Shown: positions 26,044 to 34,787 of the stretch, piece after piece
How positions within the stretch are numbered: position 1 is the first letter of the stretch
Layout: the number at the start of each line of letters is the position of its first letter
Assembly: GCF_004342605.1 (NCBI RefSeq)
Contig: NZ_SLZL01000020.1
Location: 1-64,000 of the forward strand
Source of the DNA: Caulobacter sp. BK020
Lineage (GTDB): Bacteria; Pseudomonadota; Alphaproteobacteria; Caulobacterales; Caulobacteraceae
Length of the DNA stretch: 64,000 nucleotides
Reading direction: 5' to 3'
Translations under genes and position numbers: made by a program
The notes under the pieces: generated by a model
What the model saw: only the letters and a program-made list of their open reading frames with translations
Database searches by the model: none
Told to the model about the DNA's origin: nothing

Positions 26044-26060
26044 TTTGCAATAATTTGCAG
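26044..26060. promoter_or_regulatory. TTTGCA direct-repeat site near the amylase start
   Basis: TTTGCAATAATTTGCAG contains two TTTGCA hexamers whose starts are ten bases apart. It lies 55 bases upstream of the alpha-amylase start. A near-identical copy (15 of 17 bases) is at 26211-26227. Paired placement in a divergent promoter fits an operator for a sugar regulator; the protein is not in the window. Confidence 0.5.
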
Positions 26061-26095
26061 AAACCCCCTGGAGCTGTCAATCGCCCTCGTGGCGC

Positions 26096-26113
26096 AACCG
26101 GTAGCGCTGTTTT
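26096..26113. promoter_or_regulatory. Possible LacI-family operator (AGCGCT core)
   Basis: The sequence around 26101-26109 reads GTAGCGCTG, with an AGCGCT centre and partly symmetric flanks (AACCG and GTTTT). LacI-family regulators of sugar genes in Caulobacter and Xanthomonas use AGCGCT-centred sites. It lies midway in the 295-base gap between the amylase and receptor genes. The match is short. Confidence 0.35.
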
Positions 26114-26210
26114 CTAGGGCAATTCCGAAAGCCATGCTCACCTGCTTCCACTCGACGGATGCCATCCACGGCGCCTCATCCATTTTTCCAGTTGCAATTG
26201 AAGGCGTTTG

Positions 26211-26227
26211 TTTGCAGTAATTTGCAC
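26211..26227. promoter_or_regulatory. TTTGCA direct-repeat site near the receptor start
   Basis: TTTGCAGTAATTTGCAC, 56 bases upstream of the MalA-like ATG. It matches the copy at 26044 except at two positions, in the same orientation. The two sites therefore bracket the gap almost symmetrically with respect to the two start codons. The remaining gap sequence shows no ORF. Confidence 0.5.
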
Positions 26228-26283
26228 AACGAAGCTGGATCACCGCAGCGAAACTGCGGGAGCCGATTGGGAGGGAGCCTCTG

Positions 26284-29058
26284 ATGACGACCAATTCCAT
26301 GCCGCGCCGAACGCGACTGATGAGCGGAGCCGCCACGGGCCTGGCCCTGCTGCTGATGGCCGCCGGCGCCGCCCACGCCCAGGACGCCGCCGCGCCGGCC
26401 CCCGACACCGTCGAGGAAATCACCGTCACCGGCATCCGCGCGGGCATCGAGAACGCCATCGCACTGAAGAAGTCCTCAAGCTCGATCGTCGAGGCCGTGT
26501 CGGCCGAGGACATCGGCAAGCTGCCCGACACCTCGATCGCCGAATCCCTGGCCCGCCTGCCCGGCCTGACCGCTCAGCGCCTGGACGGCCGCGCCCAGTC
26601 GATCTCGATCCGCGGCCTGGGTCCCGACTACAACACCGTGCTGTTGAACGGCCGCGAACAGGTCTCGACCGGCGATAACCGCGGCGTCGAGTTCGACCAG
26701 TACCCTTCGGAAATCCTCAGCGGCGTGCTGGTCTACAAGACCCCCGACGCGGCCCTGATCGGCCAGGGCCTGGCCGGCACCGCCGACCTGCGGACCATCC
26801 GGCCGCTGAAGTACGGCAAGAAGGTCCTGTCGGCCAACGCCCGCTACGAATTCAACAGCGAAGACAAGCTGAACCCGGACGGCAAAGACAGCGGGCATCG
26901 CCTCAGCGCCACCTTCGTCGACCAGTTCCTGAACGACACCCTGGGTGTCGCCATCGCGGTCTCGGACATTTCAAGCCCGACCCAAAGCCGCCGCTTCAAC
27001 GCCTGGGGCTACCCCACCACCGCCTCCGGCGACGTGGTCATCGGTGGCGCCAAGCCGTATGTGCAGTCCAACAACCTCAAGCGCACCGGCGTGATCGGCG
27101 TGCTGGAATACAGCCCGACCGACAAGTTCCGTTCTTCGCTGGACCTCTACTATTCGAAGTTCCGCGAAAAGCAGATCCTGCGCGGCATCGAGCTGCCGCT
27201 GTTCTGGAGCTCGGCCAGCCTGCAGCCGGGCTACACCGCCCAGGACGGCCTGATCACGCAAGGAACCTATACCGGCGTGAAGGGGGTCATGCGCAACGAC
27301 CTCAACACCCGCCACACCACCCTGAAGTCGGCCGGCTGGAACATCGCCTACGACACCGACAACGGCTGGACCCTGGCCGCCGACCTCAGCCACTCGGACG
27401 CCAAGCGTCGCGACGTGATCTTCGAATCCTATTCGGGCACAGGCCCGTCAGGCGTCGGCGCCACCGACACCCTGACCTTCAACACCACGCCGGGCGCGGG
27501 CACCACCTTCGGTTCGAGCCTGGACTACACCAACTCAACCCTGTTCGTGCTGACCGACCCTCAGGGCTGGGGCGCTGGCGCCAACGGCGGGGCCGCCACA
27601 GGCGGCGCCGTGACCCAGGCGGGCTTCTACAACACGCCGGCGATCAAGGACGAGCTGAACGCCGTCCGTCTGAGCGCCAAGCGTGACCTGGCGTGGGGCC
27701 CTATCAACAAGGTCGAGTTCGGCTATAACGCCAGCCGTCGCGAGAAGTCCAAGGAAGTGCACGAAAGCTTCCTGACCTTTGGCGGGACGATCGCCCAGGG
27801 TGCGCCGCTGAGCCGGCCGATTCCCAAGGAAGCGCTGATCGGCACGGTCAGCCTGAACCTGATCGGCATCAAGGCGATGCTGGCCTATGACCCGACCTAC
27901 CTGCTCGACAACGGTGTCTACACGCTGGTCGCCGATCGGAGCCCGGCGGTCCAGACCCGCAACTGGGCGGTCAAGGAAGACGTGCAGGTCGCCTACGCCA
28001 AGTTCGACGTCGACAGCACGGTCGGGTCGATCCCGGTCACCGGCAACACCGGCCTGCAGGTGGTCCATACCGACCAGTCCTCGACCGGCACGCGGGTCAA
28101 TCCGGCCGATACGGCCAACCCGACCAGCAACGACGGCGGCGACAAGTACACCTACGTCCTGCCGAGCCTGAACCTGACGTTCGACCTGAGCAACGAGACC
28201 TTCCTGCGGTTCGGCGCGGCCCGTACCCTGGCCCGGGCCCGGATGGACGAACTGCGCGCCAGCCAATCGTTCAACCAGAATCTGTCCAACCTCACCTCGA
28301 CCGATCCCAACACCTCCTATTTCAGCACCGAAGGCGGCAATCCCCAGCTGCGGCCTTACATCGCCGACGGCGTTGACGTGTCGCTGGAAAAATACTTCGG
28401 TCGTTCGGCCTATGTCTCGGCCGCCGCCTACTACAAGAAGCTGTCGAACTTCGTGAACTCCGGCGCCTCGACGATCGAGGACTTCTCGCCCTTCCTGTCG
28501 CTGCTGACACCGACCCAGCAATCGCAGCTGGGCACGACCAAGGGTCTGGCGAAGGCGCCGCAGAACGGCAAGGGCGGCTATATCCGCGGCATCGAACTGT
28601 CGGCCTCGATCCAAGGCGACATCTTCTTCGAGCCGCTGCGCAACTTCGGCCTGATCATCAGCGGTTCGTACACCGACAGCTCGGTCAAGCTGGAGGACGA
28701 CACCGCGCCCATCGACATGCCGGGACTGTCGAAGACGGTGATCAACACCACATTCTACTACGAGAACAATGGCTTCAACGCCCGGATCAGCAACCGCTAT
28801 CGCAGCAAGTTCCTGGGCGAGGTCGCCGGCCTCAGCGCCGCGCGGATCTACCGGACCGTCGACACGGAATCCGTGCTCGACGCCCAGATCGGCTATGAGT
28901 TCCGCCAGGGTCCGCTCAACGGCCTGTCGATCCTGCTGCAGGCCAACAACATCACCGACGAGCCGTTCAAGACCTACCAGAGCGGCGACCCTCGCCAGAC
29001 CATCGACTATCAGAAGTACGGAACCACCTACATGGTCGGTGTCTCGTACCGGTTCTAA
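26284..29058 (+). CDS. malA: TonB-dependent maltodextrin receptor, MalA-like
   Basis: A 924-residue receptor of the long Caulobacter/Xanthomonas type. The signal peptide ends near GAAHA/QDAA, then VEEITVTGIRAGIENAIALK (TonB box and linker). The plug has the subfamily hallmark SIVEAVSAEDIGKLPDTSIA, ESLARLPGLTAQRLDGRAQS, SIRGLGPDYNTVLLNGREQV, and the barrel closes with YMVGVSYRF. A strong GGGAGGGAG site precedes ATG 26284. The gene diverges from alpha-amylase and alpha-glucosidase, the arrangement of the Caulobacter mal locus, so maltodextrin uptake is the likely role. The symbol rests on this context and length; no inner-membrane sugar transporter or LacI gene is present here. Confidence 0.8.
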   Translation: MTTNSMPRRTRLMSGAATGLALLLMAAGAAHAQDAAAPAPDTVEEITVTGIRAGIENAIALKKSSSSIVEAVSAEDIGKLPDTSIAESLARLPGLTAQRLDGRAQSISIRGLGPDYNTVLLNGREQVSTGDNRGVEFDQYPSEILSGVLVYKTPDAALIGQGLAGTADLRTIRPLKYGKKVLSANARYEFNSEDKLNPDGKDSGHRLSATFVDQFLNDTLGVAIAVSDISSPTQSRRFNAWGYPTTASGDVVIGGAKPYVQSNNLKRTGVIGVLEYSPTDKFRSSLDLYYSKFREKQILRGIELPLFWSSASLQPGYTAQDGLITQGTYTGVKGVMRNDLNTRHTTLKSAGWNIAYDTDNGWTLAADLSHSDAKRRDVIFESYSGTGPSGVGATDTLTFNTTPGAGTTFGSSLDYTNSTLFVLTDPQGWGAGANGGAATGGAVTQAGFYNTPAIKDELNAVRLSAKRDLAWGPINKVEFGYNASRREKSKEVHESFLTFGGTIAQGAPLSRPIPKEALIGTVSLNLIGIKAMLAYDPTYLLDNGVYTLVADRSPAVQTRNWAVKEDVQVAYAKFDVDSTVGSIPVTGNTGLQVVHTDQSSTGTRVNPADTANPTSNDGGDKYTYVLPSLNLTFDLSNETFLRFGAARTLARARMDELRASQSFNQNLSNLTSTDPNTSYFSTEGGNPQLRPYIADGVDVSLEKYFGRSAYVSAAAYYKKLSNFVNSGASTIEDFSPFLSLLTPTQQSQLGTTKGLAKAPQNGKGGYIRGIELSASIQGDIFFEPLRNFGLIISGSYTDSSVKLEDDTAPIDMPGLSKTVINTTFYYENNGFNARISNRYRSKFLGEVAGLSAARIYRTVDTESVLDAQIGYEFRQGPLNGLSILLQANNITDEPFKTYQSGDPRQTIDYQKYGTTYMVGVSYRF

Positions 29059-29081
29059 AAGGCGTCCCCCTCCCTGCAGCT

Positions 29082-29115
29082 CCCCGCCGGCCCGTCCGGC
29101 GGGGATTTTCTTTTT
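29082..29115 (+). terminator. Rho-independent terminator of the MalA-like gene
   Basis: CCCCGCCGG and CCGGCGGGG form a nine-base GC stem with loop CCCGT, followed by ATTTTCTTTTT. It lies 24 bases after the receptor stop. Confidence 0.9.
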
Positions 29116-29195
29116 GGGCATCGACCACACCGACTCGGGAATGGCCGACGCGCAGCTAGCTGAACACCGCTCCATGAACGCCGCTTGCCATAATG

Positions 29196-29209
29196 ATAGT
29201 TATAACTAC
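29196..29209. promoter_or_regulatory. Candidate TetR operator before the 29244 receptor
   Basis: ATAGTTATAACTAC holds the 12-base perfect palindrome TAGTTATAACTA, 34 bases before the receptor ATG. It shares 11 of 14 positions and the ATAGT-N4-ACTA layout with the site at 33458-33471 near the tetR gene. Both copies are in leader positions of the same gene cluster. Confidence 0.55.
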
Positions 29210-29243
29210 TATCTCCTGGCAAAAGCAGTGACGGGGGTATGGA

Positions 29244-31505
29244 ATGCGAAAGCTCCAGGTGCTCGCGGGGGTCGCCGGCGCGACGATGATGGCGGCGGCG
29301 GCGGGACGGGCCGGCGCCCAGGAGGCGACCGCGCTCGACGAGATCGTCGTCACCGCCCAGAAACGCGCGGAAAACCTCCAGGACGTGCCCGTCTCGGTGA
29401 CCGCCCTGACCGCCGACCAGCTCAAGGACCAGCGGGTGGGCGACGTCCTGGCCCTTTCGGGTCTGTCGCCGGGCCTACAGATCAAGACCGACGACAACGC
29501 CGCCAATCCACGCATCTTCATCCGCGGCATCGGGGTCAACGACTTCAACCCCAGCACCGCCAGCGCCGTCGGGGTCTATGTCGACGGGGTCTATGTCGCC
29601 TCTCCCTTGGCCCAGATGGCCGGCTTCTACGACCTGCAGCAGGTCGAGGTGCTGCGCGGGCCGCAGGGCACGCTCTATGGCCGCAACACCACCGGCGGGG
29701 CGATCAATGTCACCACCAGGAAGCCGAGCAGCACGCCCCAGGGCGACCTGGCCGTCGACTACGGCCGGTTCAATTCGCTCAACGTCCAGGGCGGCTTCGG
29801 CGGCCCGGTGGCCGACACCCTGGCCTTCCGGATCGCCGGCCTCTACGACAAGAGCGACGGCTACACCCTCAATCGCCTGACCGGGAACAAGGGCAACGAC
29901 GCCGACCGCAAGGCCGTGCGGGGGGCCCTGCGCTTCACGCCCGACGACAAGCTGACCGTCGACGTCTCGGCCAGCTACAGCAAGTCCAGCGGCGGCTCGA
30001 TCCTGACCTACAACCGCTCGCTGGTGGCCCAGACGGCCGAGGCGGCCAGCACCGCCGATCCGGATCCGACCTTCGGCTACATCTTCTGCAAGCCGGCCTA
30101 CTACACTTCGGGCCAGTGCACGAACGTCGCCGGCTACGCCAACACCAGCAGCAACAAGTACGAGGGCGACTACCGCTTCGAAGGTAAGGACATCGTCAAG
30201 CTGTTCGGGGCGACCAGCGCCATCAGCTACGACTTTGGCGGGATCACGCTCTATTCGATCACCGGCTACCAGAAGGCCAAGCGCGACGACTACGAAGAAA
30301 CCGACGCCAACCCGATCTCGATCTTCGACGCCCGCTACATCGCCGAGCAAGATACCACCAGCCAGGAGTTCCGTCTGCAGTCGAACGGCGCAACCGCCCT
30401 GCGCTGGGTCGCCGGTCTCTACGCAGCCCGCGACAATCTGGACAACAACAGCCACTACAACGTTCTGGAAGTGCTGCGCGCCCCGGATCCGGTCAACAAT
30501 CCAACCGGCATGGATCCGGCCAACAGCATCGGCGTGTTCGGCTGGCCCCTGCACCAGAAGACCACCAGCTACGCCGCCTTCGGCCAGGTCGACTACGACC
30601 TGACCCCGAAGCTGACCCTGACCGGTGGCTTGCGCTGGTCGGAGGACAAGAAGACCTTCCACTATGTCAGCGACGTCGACTACGGCCTGCTGACCTTGTT
30701 CGAATACGACAACCAGAAGACCTTCAGCTCGATCTCGGGCCGCCTGGGCCTGCGCTACGCGATCAGCGACGACGCCAACGTCTACGCGACCTACAATCGC
30801 GGGACCAAGAGCGGCGGCTTCTTCAGCGGCCAGACCACCGATCCCGCCGACCTGGGCCCTTATCGCGACGAAACCGTCAACGCCTACGAGATCGGGGCCA
30901 AGAGCGAGTTCCTGGACCGCCGCCTGCGGGTGAACGTCTCGGCCTTCTATTATGATTACAAGGACCTGCAGGTCTACACGGTGATCCAGCGCAACGGCCT
31001 GCCGGTGCAGCTGTTCACCAACGCCTCCAGGGCCCGGGTCTATGGCGGTGAGGCCGAGATCGAGGCGCGGCCGATGACGGGCCTATCCCTGACCCTGGGC
31101 GCGTCGCTGCTCAACGCCGAGTACAAGGACTTCCAGTCGCTGGGCGACGACTATTCGGGCAACACCCTGCCCTCCGCGCCCAAGGCCAGCCTGAACGGCG
31201 CGGCGCGCTACGAGCACACGGTGGGAACCGGCAAACTGATCAGCCAGCTGGACTTCACCTATCGCGGCAAGGTCTATTACGACACGGCCAACACCGAGCG
31301 GCTCAGCGACAAGGCCCGCGCCTATGTCAACGGCCAGGTCGGTTGGGCCTTCGCCGACGGACGCTACGAGCTGGGCGTGTGGGGCAAGAACCTGGCCGAC
31401 ACCACCAACATCTCCGACATCACCCCGATCGCCGCCTTCGGCTTCGACGTGTTCAGCATGGGCCTGCCGCGCACCTACGGCGTCTATCTCCGGGCGAAGT
31501 ATTGA
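29244..31505 (+). CDS. TonB-dependent outer-membrane receptor (TetR cluster)
   Basis: A 753-residue receptor. Signal peptide MRKLQVLAGVAGATMMAAAA, cleaved near GAQ. The plug reads ALDEIVVTAQKRAENLQDVP, then IFIRGIGVNDFNPSTASAVG, VYVDGVYVASPLAQMAGFYD and EVLRGPQGTLYGRNTTGGAI. Barrel strands run to the terminal TYGVYLRAKY. This plug type is common in receptors for complex organic substrates rather than siderophores, but no ligand can be read. The following MFS gene begins within 12 bases of its stop, so uptake across both membranes is probably encoded as a unit. Confidence 0.9.
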   Translation: MRKLQVLAGVAGATMMAAAAGRAGAQEATALDEIVVTAQKRAENLQDVPVSVTALTADQLKDQRVGDVLALSGLSPGLQIKTDDNAANPRIFIRGIGVNDFNPSTASAVGVYVDGVYVASPLAQMAGFYDLQQVEVLRGPQGTLYGRNTTGGAINVTTRKPSSTPQGDLAVDYGRFNSLNVQGGFGGPVADTLAFRIAGLYDKSDGYTLNRLTGNKGNDADRKAVRGALRFTPDDKLTVDVSASYSKSSGGSILTYNRSLVAQTAEAASTADPDPTFGYIFCKPAYYTSGQCTNVAGYANTSSNKYEGDYRFEGKDIVKLFGATSAISYDFGGITLYSITGYQKAKRDDYEETDANPISIFDARYIAEQDTTSQEFRLQSNGATALRWVAGLYAARDNLDNNSHYNVLEVLRAPDPVNNPTGMDPANSIGVFGWPLHQKTTSYAAFGQVDYDLTPKLTLTGGLRWSEDKKTFHYVSDVDYGLLTLFEYDNQKTFSSISGRLGLRYAISDDANVYATYNRGTKSGGFFSGQTTDPADLGPYRDETVNAYEIGAKSEFLDRRLRVNVSAFYYDYKDLQVYTVIQRNGLPVQLFTNASRARVYGGEAEIEARPMTGLSLTLGASLLNAEYKDFQSLGDDYSGNTLPSAPKASLNGAARYEHTVGTGKLISQLDFTYRGKVYYDTANTERLSDKARAYVNGQVGWAFADGRYELGVWGKNLADTTNISDITPIAAFGFDVFSMGLPRTYGVYLRAKY

Positions 31506-31516
31506 GCGCGGCCGAA

Positions 31517-32692
31517 ATGTCGGTTGCCGAGACCCCGCCTCCCGCGGTCTCGGGCGTCTGGATCGGCGCGCCGCCCAGCCTGGCCCAGCGCCTGACGGTG
31601 TTCTGGGTCGGTCTGGTTGGGGTGCTGTTTCCCGGGGTCGGACCACTCCTACTGGGCGGGCTGGAGGGCGCCGGACGGTTGACCGCCAACCAGCTCGGCC
31701 TGGCGGGCATGGGCGAGCTGGTGGCGATGGGGATCGGGGCGGCCGTGCTCGGCCCGCTGTTCGGTGAGCGGCGGCTTCGACTGGCGGCGATCACCAGCGC
31801 CCTGGCCCTGGCGGCCCTGGACCTGTTCACCACTCGCGTTTCGGGCGTCCCGCTGATCCTGGTGCGCGCCGCGGCGGGCCTGCCGGCCGGCGTGATGATC
31901 TGGCTGATCACCGGCATGATCGTCCGCTCCCCGCGCCCGGAACGCTGGGCTGGCCTCTACCTGACCATTCAGACCCTGTTGCAGCTGGGCGTGGTCAGCG
32001 CGATCGGCGCCTTCGTCGTTGGACCGTTCGGTCCTGACGGCGGCTTCGTGGTGCTGGCCGCGCTCGCCATCTCGGCCGCCCTGGCCGGCCTGGCGATCCC
32101 CCGCGCCTATGCGCCCCTGGTCGAGACCGAGGACAATCCCAAGGGCTTGCCCAGCGCCCGCGGCTGGATCGCCCTGGCCGCCGTCTTCTGCTTCCAGGCC
32201 TTCATCCTGGCCGTCTGGATCTATGCCGAGCCGTTGTCGCGTCAGGCCGGACATCCGGCTAGCGTGGCCAGCGCCGCCTTCGCCGTATCGCTCGCGGCCC
32301 AGGTCGCGGGCGGCGCGGCGGCCACGGCCCTTGCCGGCCGACTGTCGTGGTTCTGGTCGCTGGCGGTCGCCGTGGTCCTGGCGATCGGCGTCCTGTTCGT
32401 GATGGCCAGCCTGCCGTCGGCGGCTGTATTTCTGGTCGCGGCGGGCGTATTCGGCTTCGTCTGGCTGTTCGCCTCGCCCTATCTGACCCCGCTGGCCATC
32501 GAGGCCGATCCCAGCCGCCGAGCCGCGCTGTTGGGTCCTGGCGCCAGCCTGCTGGGCTGCGGCGCGGGCCCCTTGCTGGCCTCGTTCGTGGTCAGTGGCG
32601 GGGATGTGCGGCCAGCGGTCTGGCTCGGCGTCGGCCTAGCCCTGGCCACCCTGATGATCGTGGCCTTCCTGCACCTGACAAGGTCGCGCTAA
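31517..32692 (+). CDS. MFS transporter
   Basis: A 391-residue membrane protein with about 12 hydrophobic segments, beginning LTVFWVGLVGVLFPGVGPLL. Between segments 2 and 3 it has GPLFGERRLRLAAI, a weak form of the MFS G-x-x-x-D/R-R loop motif. The half repeat begins near WIALAAVFCFQAFILAVWIYAEPLS. A TTG at 31502 overlapping the receptor stop is an alternative start. It follows the TonB receptor and precedes the TetR gene, so it most likely moves the receptor's cargo, or a product of it, across the inner membrane. Confidence 0.8.
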   Translation: MSVAETPPPAVSGVWIGAPPSLAQRLTVFWVGLVGVLFPGVGPLLLGGLEGAGRLTANQLGLAGMGELVAMGIGAAVLGPLFGERRLRLAAITSALALAALDLFTTRVSGVPLILVRAAAGLPAGVMIWLITGMIVRSPRPERWAGLYLTIQTLLQLGVVSAIGAFVVGPFGPDGGFVVLAALAISAALAGLAIPRAYAPLVETEDNPKGLPSARGWIALAAVFCFQAFILAVWIYAEPLSRQAGHPASVASAAFAVSLAAQVAGGAAATALAGRLSWFWSLAVAVVLAIGVLFVMASLPSAAVFLVAAGVFGFVWLFASPYLTPLAIEADPSRRAALLGPGASLLGCGAGPLLASFVVSGGDVRPAVWLGVGLALATLMIVAFLHLTRSR

Positions 32693-32759
32693 GACATCGA
32701 GGTGATTGGCTTCTTCCTCAATGCGCTCTAGTTCAGAACGAGCTTGAAGGAGAGACCGC

Positions 32760-33461
32760 ATGCCGAAGGCGACGGCCCGGAAGACCGCCAGCCCCGACAT
32801 CGCGCTGGACGCCAAGCTGCAACCGACCCAGGCCCGCGGCCAGGATACCTACGAGATCGTGCTGGCCACCGCTGGCGAAATGCTGGGCGAGATCGGCTTC
32901 GAACAGCTGACCACCAACGCCATCTGCAAGCGCGCCGGCCTGACCCCGCCCGCCCTCTACCGCTATTTCCCCAACAAGTACGCGATCCTCAAGGAGCTGG
33001 GCGACCGGCTGATGAAGGCTCAGGACGACATGGTCTTCGCCTGGATCGAGAGCGGCGGGCTGGAAGGCGATACGGCGGCCGAGCGCATCGACAAAAACGT
33101 CGCCATGTTGACCGAGATGATCGAGATGACCCGCCGGTTCCCCGGCGGCGCGGCGATCGGCCGAGCACTGCGCGCCGTGCCGATGCTACAGCAACTGCGC
33201 TTCGCGTCGCGCGACATGGTGGCCGGGCAGTTCGCCGAAATTCTCAAGGCGCGCCACCCGGCCGCGCCAGACGGCCGGGTTCGCCTGGCCATGCGGATGA
33301 TGGTCGAGCTGACCTATTCGGCCACCGAAATGGCCGTCGAGGAGCCGGACCAGGACGCACTGACGCTCAGCCGCGAAGTCTGCCTGCTGTTCGAGCGCTA
33401 TTTCGACACCTTCGGCGATCCGTCGCTGGTTCCATGGAACGACGCCTTGCAAGGTCAATAG
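32760..33461 (+). CDS. TetR-family transcriptional regulator
   Basis: A 233-residue repressor. The N-terminal helix-turn-helix is seen in IVLATAGEMLGEIGFEQLTT and NAICKRAGLTPPALYRYFPN-KYAI at about residues 35-85. The ligand-binding region has no family signature I recognise. GGAGAG precedes ATG 32760. The gene sits between the MFS gene and the flavoenzyme at 33502. Its stop codon overlaps one ATAGT-N4-ACTAT palindrome, and a second lies before the 29244 receptor, so it is the natural candidate to bind both. Confidence 0.9.
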   Translation: MPKATARKTASPDIALDAKLQPTQARGQDTYEIVLATAGEMLGEIGFEQLTTNAICKRAGLTPPALYRYFPNKYAILKELGDRLMKAQDDMVFAWIESGGLEGDTAAERIDKNVAMLTEMIEMTRRFPGGAAIGRALRAVPMLQQLRFASRDMVAGQFAEILKARHPAAPDGRVRLAMRMMVELTYSATEMAVEEPDQDALTLSREVCLLFERYFDTFGDPSLVPWNDALQGQ

Positions 33462-33471
33462 TTTTTACTAT
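33458..33471. promoter_or_regulatory. Candidate TetR operator before the 33502 oxidase
   Basis: ATAGT-TTTT-ACTAT is a perfect five-base inverted repeat with a four-base centre, overlapping the tetR stop codon and lying 30 bases before the oxidase ATG. The layout matches the site at 29196-29209. A GGAGAG-type ribosome site separates it from the oxidase start. Confidence 0.55.
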
Positions 33472-33501
33472 CATATTTGTATCGCGGACGGAGAGATCCG
33501 A

Positions 33502-34776
33502 ATGACGGGGTGGAGCAACTGGTCAGGCAGCGTCGCGGCCTCCCCTCGCCGGATCGCCAAGCCGCGCGACGCCGGTGAACTGGCGTCGCTGATCGACCAG
33601 GCCGGCAAGGTCCGCGTAGTTGGGGCTGGCCACTCCTTCATGCCGCTGTGTGAAACCGACGACCTGCTGCTGAACCTGTCCGACTACCAGGGCGCGATCG
33701 AGATCGCGACTGACCGCAAGACCGTCTGGGCCCCCGCCGGCTGGAGCCTCAAGCGGCTGACGGCGGCCCTGTGGGACCAGGGCCTGTCGCTGATCAATCA
33801 AGGCGACATCAATCCCCAGTCTCTGGCCGGCGCCATCTCGACCGGCACGCACGGCACGGGCGCCGAGCTGGGCAGCCTGTCGACTCAGGCCTGCGGTTTC
33901 CGGCTGATGACGGCCGACGGCGCGATCGTCGAATGCGGCCCCGATCACAACCCCGAGCTCTACCAGGCCCAGCGCCTGTCGCTGGGGCTGCTGGGCGTGG
34001 CGGTCGAGATCCGGATCCATGTCGTCCCCGCCTATCACCTGGAGGAGCGGGTCGAGCGTCGGCCGCTGGCCGAGGTCGCCGAGCAGCTGGACGAGCTGGC
34101 CGCCGCCACCCGCCATATGGAGTTCTTCGTCTTTCCCTATTCCGACCAGGTGATCTTCAAGACCCTCCATCCCGTCGAGGCCGAGGTCTCCGACCGGGCG
34201 GCCAAGGAGATCGGCGAGGACAGCGAGGCGACCTTCAAGACCATCTGCGACATCTGCGCCGCCGTCCCGATCCTGACGCCGTCGTTGCAGCGCCTGATGA
34301 TGCGGATGATGGGCAAGGCCAGCCGCCGCGTCGGCCCCGCCTACGCGATCTTCCCGTCCGAGCGGAACATCCGCTTCGAGGAGATGGAGTATGAGTTGCC
34401 GCGCGCCGCCGGCCTGCCGACCCTGAAGGCGGCCATGGCCTATATCCGCAAGCGTCGCTTGCCAATCACCTTCCCGTTCGAGTTCCGCCTGGCGGCCGGC
34501 GACGACATCTGGATGAGCCCATTCAACGCTGGTCCCGGCGCTTCGATCTCGTTCCACCAGTACGCCCGGATGCCCTGGCGACCGGCCTTCGCTGAGATGG
34601 AGGCTGTGCTGCGCGACGGCGCGGGCCGTCCGCACTGGGCCAAGCGCCACACCCTGACCACGGTCGACGTCCACCGGCTCTATCCCCGGGCCGGCGATTT
34701 CGTCGCCGCGTGCAAGGCCTGGGACCCGGCCGGCAAGTTCGCCAATGCTCACCTGACCCAGCTCTTTGGCCTCTGA
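33502..34776 (+). CDS. FAD-linked oxidase, D-arabinono-1,4-lactone/L-gulonolactone oxidase type
   Basis: A 424-residue flavoenzyme. The N-terminal PCMH FAD domain includes KVRVVGAGHSFMPLCETDDL, whose GHS histidine is the covalent FAD site in related alditol and aldonolactone oxidases, followed by INQGDINPQSLAGAISTGTH-GTG. The C-terminal ALO domain ends RLYPRAGDFVAACKAWDPAG-KFANAHLTQLFG, as in that family. Members oxidise sugar lactones or polyols with O2 to give H2O2. The cluster has no sugar kinase or dehydrogenase to name the substrate. Confidence 0.88.
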   Translation: MTGWSNWSGSVAASPRRIAKPRDAGELASLIDQAGKVRVVGAGHSFMPLCETDDLLLNLSDYQGAIEIATDRKTVWAPAGWSLKRLTAALWDQGLSLINQGDINPQSLAGAISTGTHGTGAELGSLSTQACGFRLMTADGAIVECGPDHNPELYQAQRLSLGLLGVAVEIRIHVVPAYHLEERVERRPLAEVAEQLDELAAATRHMEFFVFPYSDQVIFKTLHPVEAEVSDRAAKEIGEDSEATFKTICDICAAVPILTPSLQRLMMRMMGKASRRVGPAYAIFPSERNIRFEEMEYELPRAAGLPTLKAAMAYIRKRRLPITFPFEFRLAAGDDIWMSPFNAGPGASISFHQYARMPWRPAFAEMEAVLRDGAGRPHWAKRHTLTTVDVHRLYPRAGDFVAACKAWDPAGKFANAHLTQLFGL

Positions 34777-34787
34777 CGGGAACCGCC

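Noticed and set aside
26190-26205. Third copy of the TTTGCA site (AGTTGCAATTGAAGG)
   Set aside because: It keeps only TTGCAA and lacks the second hexamer, so it is not counted.
24174-26531. Long N-terminal extension (about 180 residues) of the alpha-amylase frame
   Set aside because: It has no good start, precedes a proper signal peptide, and covers the divergent promoter with operator-like repeats.
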